DNA from: CBDCUC01 sp965222485
Lineage (GTDB): Bacteria; Pseudomonadota; Alphaproteobacteria; Rhizobiales; Hyphomicrobiaceae
Direction: 5' to 3'
DNA: 64,000 nt
Assembly: GCA_965222485.1 (NCBI GenBank)
Contig: CBDCUC010000040.1
Location: 1,612,001 to 1,676,000, forward strand
A program made the position numbers and the translations under genes. Below the pieces are notes generated by a model. That model ran no database searches, was not told the DNA's origin, and saw only the letters and a program-made list of their open reading frames with translations. Below are positions 8,460 to 17,117 of the stretch, in pieces (position 1 is the stretch's first letter; each line of letters opens with the position of its first letter).

Positions 8460-9278
8460 ATGTCAACCTCGTTTCTTGCTGTTCTTACCGCTGGCGAGCC
8501 TGCATACAAGGTGCGTACGAGCTGGCCTCCGGTGCTAGCGGTACTCGCCGGAGTATCGATGTTTTTGTTAGCGGTTGCCGGGGGTTGGCTGCTCTGCCAG
8601 GCGGTGTGGAGCATTTTCGGCCTCGCGGGTGGGCCGGAACCGGGAGCGGCGCGAGCGGGTGGGCTCGTGAAGATCGGGCTATTTGAGCTGGTCTCGATGC
8701 TCGTTATGCAATTCGTGCTGGTTTCTCTCATACTAGCGGCTGCAACACTTTACGGGAACAAGGCGGAGGAGGCGCTGGCGCTCAATCCGCCGCAGAAGGG
8801 CAGCTCGGTTTTTGCACCAGCGATTGCGCTGATGATGGTGTTTCTCGTCGCCTATACAGGTCTCGTCTACGTGTTCCGTCCTGACGACTTTTTGTCCGAT
8901 GTGGCCCCATTCGCGGACGTAATGCGTTCACCCAATTGGTGGGTTTTATGGCCGGTTGCGGTCTTGGGGGCGCCGCTGTCGGAGGAATTGTTGTTTCGCG
9001 GCTTTCTTTTTCCCGCGCTTGCCAATACCGCCCTCGGGGTGCGCGGAGCAGCTACGGCAACGGCCGGGAGCTGGGCTCTGCTGCACGGCAACTATTCTAT
9101 GGCTGGTCTGGTGGAGGTCTTTATCGTTGGGCTGATGCTGACGTGGCTCTTGTGGCGGACGGGCAGCTTGTGGGTCCCAATCGTATGTCATGCGAGCTAC
9201 AATTTCGCGGCCTTGCTCCTCTTGACCATATGGCCGTCAGCGGCCGGATCGGCGGCCGCCGCAGCGGGCTTTCACTGA
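8460..9278 (+). CDS. CPBP family intramembrane glutamic endopeptidase
   Basis: Multi-span membrane protein of 272 residues in the CAAX protease/bacteriocin-processing (Abi) family. The three family motifs are present: EELLFRG with the catalytic EExxxR, a histidine in ALLHGNYS, and HxxxN in CHASYN. They lie in the last 100 residues. The N-terminal region has three or four hydrophobic segments. The natural substrate is unknown. A TTG at 8457 immediately precedes the ATG; the GAGGGG motif is a little distant from either. It lies upstream of thyA in the same direction with a gap of about 97 bases. Confidence 0.88.
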   Translation: MSTSFLAVLTAGEPAYKVRTSWPPVLAVLAGVSMFLLAVAGGWLLCQAVWSIFGLAGGPEPGAARAGGLVKIGLFELVSMLVMQFVLVSLILAAATLYGNKAEEALALNPPQKGSSVFAPAIALMMVFLVAYTGLVYVFRPDDFLSDVAPFADVMRSPNWWVLWPVAVLGAPLSEELLFRGFLFPALANTALGVRGAATATAGSWALLHGNYSMAGLVEVFIVGLMLTWLLWRTGSLWVPIVCHASYNFAALLLLTIWPSAAGSAAAAAGFH

Positions 9279-9375
9279 GGGCTTACCACGGGTCTGCGGG
9301 GGCGGTTGGCTTCGGTAGCCGCCATTTCCCGTGCTTGGCGTGCTTTGCGTATGGAATCGGCGTAGACTTCACCTC

Positions 9376-10169
9376 ATGCAGCAATATCTCGATCTTCTGG
9401 CCCGTGTTCGCAAGGACGGGACGCGCAAATCCGACCGTACCGGAACGGGAACGCTGAGCGTATTCGGTCATCAAATGCGGTTCGACCTGCAGGATGGTTT
9501 TCCGCTGCTGACGACCAAGAAGCTGCACGTTAAATCCATCATCCATGAACTCATCTGGTTTTTGGCGGGCGATACCAATATCGCCTACCTCAAGAAAAAC
9601 GGGGTGCGGATCTGGGATGAGTGGGCGGATGAGGATGGTAACCTGGGGCCGGTGTACGGCTGGCAGTGGCGCTCGTGGGCGCCCCTGATGGTCGCACAAT
9701 CGATCAGATTTCGCAGGTGGCCGAGTTGTTGCAGGCAGATCCCGATAGCCGGCGGTTGATCGTGTCGGCTTGGAATCCTGCAGACATCCCAAACATGGCG
9801 CTGGCACCGTGCCATTGTTTGTTTCAGTTCTACGTCGCTGATGGTCGATTGTCTTGTCAGCTCTATCAGCGCTCGGCGGACGTTTTTCTCGGTGTGCCTT
9901 TCAATATCGCCAGCTATGCGCTTCTGACACTAATGATGGCGCAGGTCAGTGGTCTTAAGCCGGGTGAGTTTGTGCACACCTTTGGTGATGCGCATCTTTA
10001 TCTTGATCACCTGGAACAGGCCGATGAACAGTTGCGGAGAGAACCGAGGCAACTACCGAACCTGTCGATAAATCCTGACGTTGCTTCGATTTTCGACTTT
10101 TCTTTCGAGGATTTCGAACTTTCCGGATACGATCCTCATCCGCATATCAAGGCTGCGGTATCTGTGTAG
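9376..10169 (+). pseudogene. thyA: Thymidylate synthase, interrupted by a one-base frameshift
   Basis: Would methylate dUMP to dTMP using methylene-tetrahydrofolate. The first frame runs from the ATG at 9376 through RKDGTRKSDRTGTGTLSVFG to YGWQWRSW. The remainder, starting PDGRTIDQI, continues in the next frame with the catalytic PCHCLFQFY, the RSADVFLGVPFNIASYALL motif and the C-terminal GYDPHPHIKA. Restoring one G in the GGG run at about 9686-9689 gives the expected family sequence (WGAPDGR). Both halves are otherwise well conserved, which favours a recent mutation or a homopolymer sequencing error over decay. folA follows immediately, the normal partner in dTMP synthesis. Confidence 0.9.
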
Positions 10170-10245
10170 CTTCTTCCTCATCCTCGTCGCGCTTCAACGC
10201 GGCTGTTACAAATCTTGACTGGGACGTTCGGAGCGAGGCGGTCGA

Positions 10246-10758
10246 TTGAAACCTGTTTTGTGCGCAGTGGTTGCGGTTGCCGATAATGGCGTTATCGGAC
10301 GTGATGGCGATCTGCCGTGGCGGCTGTCTTCGGATTTGAAGATGTTTCGCCGGCTCACGATGGGTAAGCCGATCATCATGGGGCGACGGACTTGGCAGAG
10401 CCTGCAACGCCAGCCTCTGGACGGGCGTGATAATATCGTTGTGACGGGTGACAGGTCGTTCGCCGCGCAAGGTGCGCATATCGTTCATAGCCCTGAAGCA
10501 GCGGTGGCGATGGCTTGTGAATTTGCCCAAAAGCGCGAAGTGGATGAAATCATGGTTATTGGTGGCGCGGAACTATATCGCGCACTGCTTAGTGACGTCC
10601 GGCGCATCTATCTGACACGGGTACACGCGGAACCTGAGGGTGATGCGTTTTTTCCACCGTTAGATGAAGACCAATGGCGAATTGTTGCGCACGAGCCGAT
10701 TGTTCGCGGCGATCGAGACGAGTATGACGCGTCGCTGTCTGTTTTAGAGCGCGCGTAA
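10246..10758 (+). CDS. folA: Dihydrofolate reductase
   Basis: NADPH-dependent reduction of dihydrofolate to tetrahydrofolate, recycling the dihydrofolate made by thymidylate synthase. The 170-residue length is typical. Motifs: the N-terminal AVADNGVIGRDGDLPWRL with substrate-binding Asp/Trp-Arg region, MGRRTWQSL with the NADPH-binding Gly-Arg-Arg-Thr, and VIGGAELYRALL. The start is a TTG with GAGG seven bases upstream; no ATG lies in a better position. It sits 76 bases after thyA, probably in one operon. Confidence 0.96.
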   Translation: MKPVLCAVVAVADNGVIGRDGDLPWRLSSDLKMFRRLTMGKPIIMGRRTWQSLQRQPLDGRDNIVVTGDRSFAAQGAHIVHSPEAAVAMACEFAQKREVDEIMVIGGAELYRALLSDVRRIYLTRVHAEPEGDAFFPPLDEDQWRIVAHEPIVRGDRDEYDASLSVLERA

Positions 10759-11181
10759 CCCGCTGTTATTAAAAAGTAAAATTGCAACTTAGGTGCCGGA
10801 TGGCTGATTGGCGGGCCGCTTAACATGTGAGGCTTGGGTTTTCGGGGCCAGGCATTCAGTTTGGTACAGCCGTGTCAAGGCAGTGCTGGGATGGGGACGG
10901 CCACAAGCCATCGAAATCCAGGTCCGCCGCCGGCCTATATGTTTTGCTGTCGCTGGCGGGCTTTACAGGTTCACCATGGCACCCCAAATGCATGGGGCTT
11001 CTATTTGCCTGATGTCCAGGCGTGGCCTATAAGCGGGCCAATATGGCATGTCTAACGCCGGTATTTTGATTTCGCTTGAGACTGCAGGAAATCGAGACCG
11101 GTGTGTAACGGCACGAGCATCGAATCGCGCGTTCCTTGCGCGGAGCGAACAATTTCCAATCGAACCAGTGAGGCTTCACGT
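10759..11181. other. Intergenic stretch without a recognised gene
   Basis: About 420 bases between folA and hflK. Several short frames are open here, but none has a convincing ribosome site or composition. The only structure noticed is a small stem CCCCA/TGGGG at 10982-10997. It probably holds the hflKC promoter and leader; no clear -35/-10 pair was identified. Confidence 0.5.
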
Positions 11182-12303
11182 ATGCCCTGGAATAATCAGA
11201 ATGGCGGCGGCGGCTGGCAGAGCGGCGGTGGCGGCGGCGGAGGACCTTGGGGACAGGGCCCTGCCGGCGGCGGTCAGCAGCCTGATCTTGAGGAGATGCT
11301 GAAGCGGTCCCAGGACCGCATGAAGCAAGTGATGCGTGGTGGCGGTATGCCAGGGCCAGCCGTGTTCCTCGCCGCGGTCGTGGCGGCGGCTGTCATTGGG
11401 TTTTATGCGTTTACCTTTACGGTCAAGCCGGATGAACTCGGGGTCGTCTTGAAATTCGGCAAGTACGACCGGCAGGTCGGACCGGGACTCCACTTCCGAT
11501 GGCCCTATCCGGTCGAAGAGGTTCGCCTTCCGAAAGTGACGCGCGAGAATTCTATCGAGATTGGTATGCGTAGTATCGGTGGGCGCCGTTCGGCAACCAA
11601 GACGGATGTGCCGGAGGAAAGCCTGATGCTCACGGGCGATGAAAATATCGTCGACGTGGATTTCGTTGTCTTCTGGCGCATCAAGGACGCGGAAAAATAT
11701 CTGTTCAATATTCAGCGGCCGGAAACCACAGTGAAAGAAGTCGCCGAAAGCGCGATGCGTGAGGTGGTGGGCAAGTCCGACATTCAGCCAATCCTAACGG
11801 AGGCTCGACAGAAAGCGCAGGCGGATGTGCAGGAATTAATGCAGAAGACGCTTGATGATTACCGCTCGGGCGTTCTGGTGACACGGGTTCAACTGCAGAA
11901 GGTTGACCCGCCGGCCAAGGTGATTGATGCGTTTCGCGATGTACAGGCGGCGCGCGCGGACATGGAGCGGCTGCAGAACGAAGCAAAGGCCTATGCGAAC
12001 CGGATTGTTCCGGAAGCGCGTGGTGCGGCTGAGCGGATATTACAGGCGGCACAAGGTTATCGTGAACAGACGGTAGCGGAAGCGGCCGGTCAGGCCTCGC
12101 GTTTCAACCAAGTCTATGAAGAATATTCCAAGGCTCGCGGTGTAACGCGCAAACGCATGTTCCTGGAAACCATGGAGCGTGTTTTTAAGGGCACCGACAA
12201 GATTATCCTGGATCAGAGCGGTACAGGTGGCCCGGGTGTCGTGCCGTACTTGCCGCTGAATGAGTTGCAAAAACGTCAAACGCAAGAAGCGGGAGGTCAA
12301 TGA
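11182..12303 (+). CDS. hflK: FtsH protease modulator HflK
   Basis: Membrane-anchored SPFH (stomatin/prohibitin) protein that assembles with HflC around the FtsH protease and restrains its activity. Of 373 residues, the first 45 or so are glycine-rich and cytoplasmic. One transmembrane helix (about 61-80) is followed by the periplasmic SPFH domain, marked by GVVLKFGKYDRQVGPGLHF and DENIVDVDFVVFWRIKD. A long alanine/glutamate-rich helix follows (AKAYANRIVPEARGAAERIL). The ATG at 11182 was chosen because the extension to 11101 lacks HflK character. The gene is followed four bases later by hflC. Confidence 0.95.
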   Translation: MPWNNQNGGGGWQSGGGGGGGPWGQGPAGGGQQPDLEEMLKRSQDRMKQVMRGGGMPGPAVFLAAVVAAAVIGFYAFTFTVKPDELGVVLKFGKYDRQVGPGLHFRWPYPVEEVRLPKVTRENSIEIGMRSIGGRRSATKTDVPEESLMLTGDENIVDVDFVVFWRIKDAEKYLFNIQRPETTVKEVAESAMREVVGKSDIQPILTEARQKAQADVQELMQKTLDDYRSGVLVTRVQLQKVDPPAKVIDAFRDVQAARADMERLQNEAKAYANRIVPEARGAAERILQAAQGYREQTVAEAAGQASRFNQVYEEYSKARGVTRKRMFLETMERVFKGTDKIILDQSGTGGPGVVPYLPLNELQKRQTQEAGGQ

Positions 12304-12306
12304 CAC

Positions 12307-13191
12307 ATGCGCATTTTCTCAGCGTTGATTGTGATCCTCTTAGGTCTTGCTGCCGTCGGTATTTACCTGTCAGCATTCATTGTTCACCAGACACAACAGG
12401 CCATTGTGTTGCAGTTCGGCAAGCCTAAGGAAGTCATCACGGAGCCGGGCCTTCATTGGAAGGTGCCGGTCGTCGAAACAGTTGATTACTTCGATAAGCG
12501 TATTCTCGATCTCGATACGTCGCCGCAGGAAGTGATTGCCTCCGATAGCAAGCGGCTTGTTGTCGATACGTTTGCGCGTTTTCGCATTTCCGATCCGCTG
12601 AAGTTCTATCAGGCGGTTCGCGATGAACGTACGGCGCGTGCGCGTCTTGGCAATGTGCTTGAATCGGCCATGCGTCGTGCGCTGGGCGAGGCTTCATTCT
12701 CCGATGTTGTGCGTGACAAGCGCGAGGATTTGATGCGAACAATCCGTGCGCAGGTTAACGCGGAAGCAGAGAGCCTGGGTATCGAAGTGGTGGATGTGCG
12801 TATTAAGCGGGCTGACCTGCCTGATCAAAACAGTGAGGCGGTCTACAAGCGGATGCAGACGGAACGCCAGCGTGAAGCCGCCGAATTCAGGGCGGAGGGT
12901 AATGCGCAGGCCAACCGGATCCGGGCGACGGCCGACCGTGAGGCCACGGTGATCAAGGCTGAGGCAAACAAGAAGTCCGAAGAGATACGTGGTGAAGGAG
13001 ACGCAAAGCGGAACCGGATTTTCGCTGAAGCTTTCGGGCGCGACGAAGATTTCTTCGCCTTCTACCGGTCCATGCAGGCTTATGAGCAAGGACTGTCATC
13101 GTCCGACACGCGTTTGGTGATCTCTCCGGAGTCTGACTTCTTCAAGTACTTTAACAATCCGACCGGGGAGGCTGCGGAATCGGGCCGTTAG
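12307..13191 (+). CDS. hflC: FtsH protease modulator HflC
   Basis: Partner of HflK: SPFH-domain membrane protein of 294 residues that forms the hetero-oligomeric HflKC cage. An N-terminal signal-anchor (residues about 5-24) precedes the SPFH domain (VLQFGKPKEVITEPGLHWK, then SDSKRLVVDTFARFRISDP). The C-terminal half is a long charged helix with repeated alanine and glutamate residues (RAEGNAQANRIRATADREAT), followed by FFAFYRSMQAYEQGL, characteristic of HflC. It starts three bases after the hflK stop, indicating translational coupling. Confidence 0.96.
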   Translation: MRIFSALIVILLGLAAVGIYLSAFIVHQTQQAIVLQFGKPKEVITEPGLHWKVPVVETVDYFDKRILDLDTSPQEVIASDSKRLVVDTFARFRISDPLKFYQAVRDERTARARLGNVLESAMRRALGEASFSDVVRDKREDLMRTIRAQVNAEAESLGIEVVDVRIKRADLPDQNSEAVYKRMQTERQREAAEFRAEGNAQANRIRATADREATVIKAEANKKSEEIRGEGDAKRNRIFAEAFGRDEDFFAFYRSMQAYEQGLSSSDTRLVISPESDFFKYFNNPTGEAAESGR

Positions 13192-13235
13192 TCGGCATCT
13201 CGTCCATTCGCTGCCTCTTTTGAGGCACAAGAAGA

Positions 13236-13427
13236 ATGCAGATGAATGATCTGATTGTTGGCTTTGGTTTGGTGCTGGTGATCGAAGGTCTGCTGTGGGC
13301 GATAGCCCCTGGCGCGGCCATTCGAATGCTGGAAATAGCGCGCGAGAGCTCAGAGCAATCGTTGCGTGTGGCAGGGATTGTCGCCGTGCTGGTGGGAGTT
13401 GTTTTGGTGTGGTTGATTCGGGGCTGA
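13236..13427 (+). CDS. DUF2065 family small membrane protein
   Basis: 63-residue protein with two hydrophobic segments (about residues 5-24 and 43-60) joined by a short charged loop containing ARESSEQSLRVAG. This pattern and the position between hflC and degP identify the DUF2065 family, whose function is not established. A second ATG at 13242 is an equally possible start. Conserved placement behind hflKC suggests a role in membrane protease control, but that is inference only. Confidence 0.85.
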   Translation: MQMNDLIVGFGLVLVIEGLLWAIAPGAAIRMLEIARESSEQSLRVAGIVAVLVGVVLVWLIRG

Positions 13428-13595
13428 GGGTGTTTGGGAAGGGGTTTTCCCGTAAGACTTTTTTGCTCTGATTTGTCTCGCTGCGGCAGCGCAGTGGGCA
13501 GCTTATACTTCTACGCCTTAAGCCAATTCCTGCCGAGCCTTTGATTGGCCGGGCCGGTGGCTCATTTTATTTTGTTACCCCTGTGGGAGATTCCG

Positions 13596-15125
13596 ATGGG
13601 CCATGCCCGCCTCAATCTGCTGCCCCAATTGGGGCAATTCCTGAAGCTGCGTGCTGGGTTGCGCGGGCTAATGGTGGCCTCTGCGTTGTTAGTAATGGGT
13701 ATCGGTGCCACAGCCGTGGCGCGCTCGCAGTTTGGGCCACGCACGGTCGCGCCTGTTGCAGAAAAACTCATTCCAGCTGTGGTCAACATTTCGACGAGTC
13801 AGGTGGCGCGTGGACCGCAGGGAGTTCCATTGCCAAACGTGCCACAAGGTGCGCCCTTTGAAGAGTTTTTTGAAGAGTTCTTTCAGGGAAACGGTAAAAA
13901 CAGAGATATTCCCCGTAAGGTCTCGTCGTTGGGCTCCGGTTTTGTTATCGACGGCAAGCAAGGCCTTATCGTTACCAACAACCACGTCATTGCGGATGCC
14001 GATGAAATTGTCGTCAACTTTCACGATGGCAGCAGGCTCGAAGTAGATAAAGTTCTTGGTACGGATGCCAAGACAGACCTGGCTCTACTAAAAGTGACGC
14101 CCAAATCTCCCCTAGCGGATGTCAAATTCGGCAAGTCCGGCGACTTGCGTGTTGGAGACTGGGTGATGGCAATCGGTAACCCGTTCGGACTTGGCGGATC
14201 GGTGTCGGTCGGGATCATCTCGGCCAAACAGCGCGATATCAACTCCGGGCCATACGACGATTATCTGCAAACGGATGCCGCCATTAACAAGGGCAATTCC
14301 GGCGGACCGCTATTCAACATGGATGGGGAAGTTATCGGGATCAATACGGCGATTATTTCTCCCACCGGTGGCTCAATTGGTATTGGCTTTGCCGTTCCCT
14401 CCGACACAGCGTTCGGTGTAATTGAACAGTTGCGCCTTTATGGCGAAACGCGCCGCGGTTGGCTGGGCGTGAACATTCAGAGCGTGAGCGATGATATTGC
14501 AGCGACGCTGGGTGTCAGTGATACGAGCGGCGCTCTCGTTTCATCCGTTACGCCCGATAGTCCGGCGGCCAAGGCCGGACTTGTCGCCGGTGATCTTATT
14601 CGCTCATTCGATGGGAAGCCCATCAAGACGATGCGTGTGTTGCCGCGCGTCGTGGCTCAAACGGAAGTCGGAAAAGTCGTTGATGTGGATGTTTTGCGGA
14701 GTGGCAAGAGCTTAACGCTGCGCGTCACTGTGGGCCGACTGCCGGAAGATGAGAAGGCTTCCGTAACAGCACCACCACCTGCGAAAAAGGATGATCGCAA
14801 AAAGGGTGCTGAAAAGTCAGATGAGGTTGTGGCTTTGGGGCTGACGCTGCGGACTCTTAGCGAAGAACTGCGCGGCCGTTATCAAGTTCAGAAAGATGTG
14901 GAAGGTGTGCTGATAACGGCTGTTAAACCGGGCAGTGCAGCAGCGCGAAAGAACATTTCGGCGGGCGATGTGATTGTTAAAGCTGCCAGTCAAAAAACCG
15001 AAGTTCCAGGTGACGTACTCAGCAGTATCAAGAAAATTAGAGACTCGCTGCGGCGTAAGGCCATCATGCTTGAGATCATTGATCGTGGTGGCAACTTGCG
15101 CTTCGAGGCCTTGCCGATTGAGTAA
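13596..15125 (+). CDS. degP: Do/HtrA family periplasmic serine protease
   Basis: Periplasmic protease/chaperone that degrades misfolded envelope proteins. From the ATG at 13596 (GGGAG seven bases upstream) the protein has 509 residues. A signal-anchor region (about 20-42) is followed by the trypsin-like domain with catalytic His130 (TNNHVI), Asp161 (KTDLALLKV) and Ser235 (KGNSGGPLF). An LA-loop-like insert rich in Phe and Glu (FEEFFEEFF) precedes the protease core. Two PDZ domains follow, about residues 285-375 and 415-500. The upstream TTG at 13545 is less likely. Its place after hflKC fits an envelope quality-control cluster. MucD or DegQ naming cannot be excluded. Confidence 0.94.
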   Translation: MGHARLNLLPQLGQFLKLRAGLRGLMVASALLVMGIGATAVARSQFGPRTVAPVAEKLIPAVVNISTSQVARGPQGVPLPNVPQGAPFEEFFEEFFQGNGKNRDIPRKVSSLGSGFVIDGKQGLIVTNNHVIADADEIVVNFHDGSRLEVDKVLGTDAKTDLALLKVTPKSPLADVKFGKSGDLRVGDWVMAIGNPFGLGGSVSVGIISAKQRDINSGPYDDYLQTDAAINKGNSGGPLFNMDGEVIGINTAIISPTGGSIGIGFAVPSDTAFGVIEQLRLYGETRRGWLGVNIQSVSDDIAATLGVSDTSGALVSSVTPDSPAAKAGLVAGDLIRSFDGKPIKTMRVLPRVVAQTEVGKVVDVDVLRSGKSLTLRVTVGRLPEDEKASVTAPPPAKKDDRKKGAEKSDEVVALGLTLRTLSEELRGRYQVQKDVEGVLITAVKPGSAAARKNISAGDVIVKAASQKTEVPGDVLSSIKKIRDSLRRKAIMLEIIDRGGNLRFEALPIE

Positions 15126-15200
15126 GAGCCTTTTTTGCTGCATGCCATCGCTCGATGGTTTTTGCGACGGCATGGCAGATTATGATGGAGACCACAGCAG

Positions 15201-15914
15201 GTGTCGGAACGTCACAGTCTTTTTGAAACAATTGCGGATAGTTTTGTGCCGGTTCACCGGGACGGGCACAAATTTGTTGCTGTTGCGCTGATTGCGACGT
15301 TGGCGATGCTGATGATCTGGCCGCCGCTTGGCTGGTTGCTGGCTCTTGTTACCGCATGGATTGCATATTTCTTTCGCGATCCCGATCGCGTTACGCCATT
15401 GCGCGAGGGGCTGGTTATCGCACCGTCAGACGGGGTGGTGTCCTCAATAGAGACTGCGGTTCCTCCGGGAGAGTTGTCGCTTGAGGGAGGCGCGCGTGTT
15501 CGTGTCTCGACATTTTTGTCGATCTTTGACGTGCATATTAATCGCGCGCCTGTGGCAGGGCGTGTTGTAAGGTCGAACTACGTGCCTGGCGCATTCGTCA
15601 ATGCCGCTCTTGATAAGGCGAGCGAGGAGAATGAGCGGCGGTCTCTCGTTATTGAGATGGCTGATGGCGTCGAGATCGCGGTGACGCAGATTGCAGGTCT
15701 TGTTGCGCGGCGGATTGTGACCTTTGCGCATGAAGGTGACAGCGTCGGGGTCGGCCAAAGATTTGGGCTAATTCGGTTTGGGTCGCGTGTTGACGTTTAT
15801 TTGCCGCCGGGAAAAACAGCTCTCGTGAGCGTGGGGCAGAGGATGGTGGCCGGAGAGACCGTTTTGGCTGATCTTCACTCCGACGAGGGTGAGCGCGAGG
15901 CGCGCCGCAATTGA
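15201..15914 (+). CDS. psd: Phosphatidylserine decarboxylase proenzyme
   Basis: Converts phosphatidylserine to phosphatidylethanolamine at the inner membrane. The 237-residue short form is the type paired with PssA in alphaproteobacteria. An N-terminal hydrophobic pair (about 26-57) is followed by FFRDPDR, APSDGVV, FLSIFDVHINRAP, and the self-cleavage site Gly-Ser in FGSRVDVYLP, where the serine becomes the pyruvoyl group. The start is GTG with a GGAG motif upstream. pssA follows after about 150 bases, giving the standard two-step pathway. Confidence 0.95.
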   Translation: MSERHSLFETIADSFVPVHRDGHKFVAVALIATLAMLMIWPPLGWLLALVTAWIAYFFRDPDRVTPLREGLVIAPSDGVVSSIETAVPPGELSLEGGARVRVSTFLSIFDVHINRAPVAGRVVRSNYVPGAFVNAALDKASEENERRSLVIEMADGVEIAVTQIAGLVARRIVTFAHEGDSVGVGQRFGLIRFGSRVDVYLPPGKTALVSVGQRMVAGETVLADLHSDEGEREARRN

Positions 15915-16066
15915 TTCCCGCTGCCTTTGGCCGCGCCGCCTGGATATGCTATTGGGGGCATGCAGGTGCTTTCGAGCGCGGCGCGATGGCTGTAGCACAC
16001 GCCAACACTTTTTGTCTTGCGCGCGTTTGTGAGCGCGCACACATGTCAAAGCCAAGGTAGTGGCAT

Positions 16067-16996
16067 ATGGATCCAATAATCCCAAGGCTTGAAGCCGAAA
16101 CGCGCAGACGCCGCCGCCGGCTCATGTTCAGGCATTCGCGCGTACCGGTGCGGATGATGGTGCCGAACTTTTTCACACTGCTGGGATTGTGTGCCGGGCT
16201 CACGTCAATTCGCATGTCGGTGGAGGGGCGGTGGGAACTGGCGCTGGCGGCGATTGTCTTTGCAGCACTGCTCGATGGTCTGGATGGCAGGGTTGCACGC
16301 ATGTTGAAGGCGTCATCTCGCTTCGGAGCCGAGCTTGATAGTCTTGCCGACTTCGTCAACTTCGGTGTGGCACCGGCGTTCCTGTTGTTTACCTGGGGGC
16401 TGGGTGACCTGAAGAGCTTGGGGTGGATCCCGGTTATGATATTCGCGCTGGCCTCGGCCCTGCGGCTCGCGCGCTTTAACGTGGCCTCTGAGGAAGAACA
16501 TCCGAAGTGGCAGTCGAACTACTTTTTTGGGATGCCAACACCAGCGGCCGCCATCGTCGTATTACTGCCCTTCTATCTTGCCGGCCTTGGGCTTGATGCG
16601 CGTGATGAGGCTTGGTCACGTTTTGCCATCCTCGGCTATGCGTTGATCATTGCCGTGATGATGGTTTCTGCTGTTCCGACCTTTTCGGGAAAGCTGATGG
16701 GCGAAAGGGTCGGGCGAGAATGGGTTTTACCGCTGTTTATGGTTGCGATCGGATTGGTTGCTTTTCTCGTCACATATCCTTATGCGGCGCTTTCCGTGAT
16801 TACGATGAGCTACTTTGCATCCATTCCGTTCGCTTGGCGGCAATTTCGGATGAATCGTGACCGTGACCGGGCGGATGAAGATACTGCTGCAGAAACCGGA
16901 GGTGTAGGACCTGTTACGCCCGCGCAAACCCGGGAGCATGAGGGTGGTGCGCAGATCGTCGGTCTTCACTCAGGGCCGGATCGGGAGAACAGCTAG
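16067..16996 (+). CDS. pssA: CDP-diacylglycerol--serine O-phosphatidyltransferase
   Basis: Makes phosphatidylserine from CDP-diacylglycerol and serine, the substrate for psd just upstream. The CDP-alcohol phosphotransferase signature is complete: D70-x2-D73-G-x2-A-R...G-x3-D91-x3-D95 (DGLDGRVAR, then FGAELDSLADF). The 309-residue protein has seven or eight hydrophobic segments and an unusually arginine-rich N-terminus (residues 13-18), probably cytoplasmic. The C-terminal 40 residues are hydrophilic and variable. Confidence 0.95.
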   Translation: MDPIIPRLEAETRRRRRRLMFRHSRVPVRMMVPNFFTLLGLCAGLTSIRMSVEGRWELALAAIVFAALLDGLDGRVARMLKASSRFGAELDSLADFVNFGVAPAFLLFTWGLGDLKSLGWIPVMIFALASALRLARFNVASEEEHPKWQSNYFFGMPTPAAAIVVLLPFYLAGLGLDARDEAWSRFAILGYALIIAVMMVSAVPTFSGKLMGERVGREWVLPLFMVAIGLVAFLVTYPYAALSVITMSYFASIPFAWRQFRMNRDRDRADEDTAAETGGVGPVTPAQTREHEGGAQIVGLHSGPDRENS

Positions 16997-17071
16997 GCAT
17001 TTGAGTTGAGCGAAACTGCCACTGGTAAATCGAGGCGTTGCAGCCAAAAGATGTTCAGCACAAGGGAACTA

Positions 17072-17091
17072 GCCGGGATTGCGATCCCGGC
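17072..17091. repeat. Perfect 8-bp stem-loop, possible transcription end signal
   Basis: GCCGGGAT and ATCCCGGC flank the four-base loop TGCG, followed by CGATCAAAA. It lies between the convergent pssA and manC genes, so it could terminate either. There is no strong T-tract on either strand. A similar hairpin followed by CGATCA occurs at 52263-52281. Confidence 0.45.
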
Positions 17092-17117
17092 CGATCAAAA
17101 CGTGCAGCTCACCCTGG

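Noticed and set aside
10770..11180. Several short frames between folA and hflK
   Set aside because: Three overlapping frames compete, none with a convincing ribosome site or protein-like composition.
13545..13595. TTG start for DegP-type protease at 13545
   Set aside because: The ATG at 13596 has a better ribosome site and gives a normal signal-anchor; the extension has no membrane or signal character.
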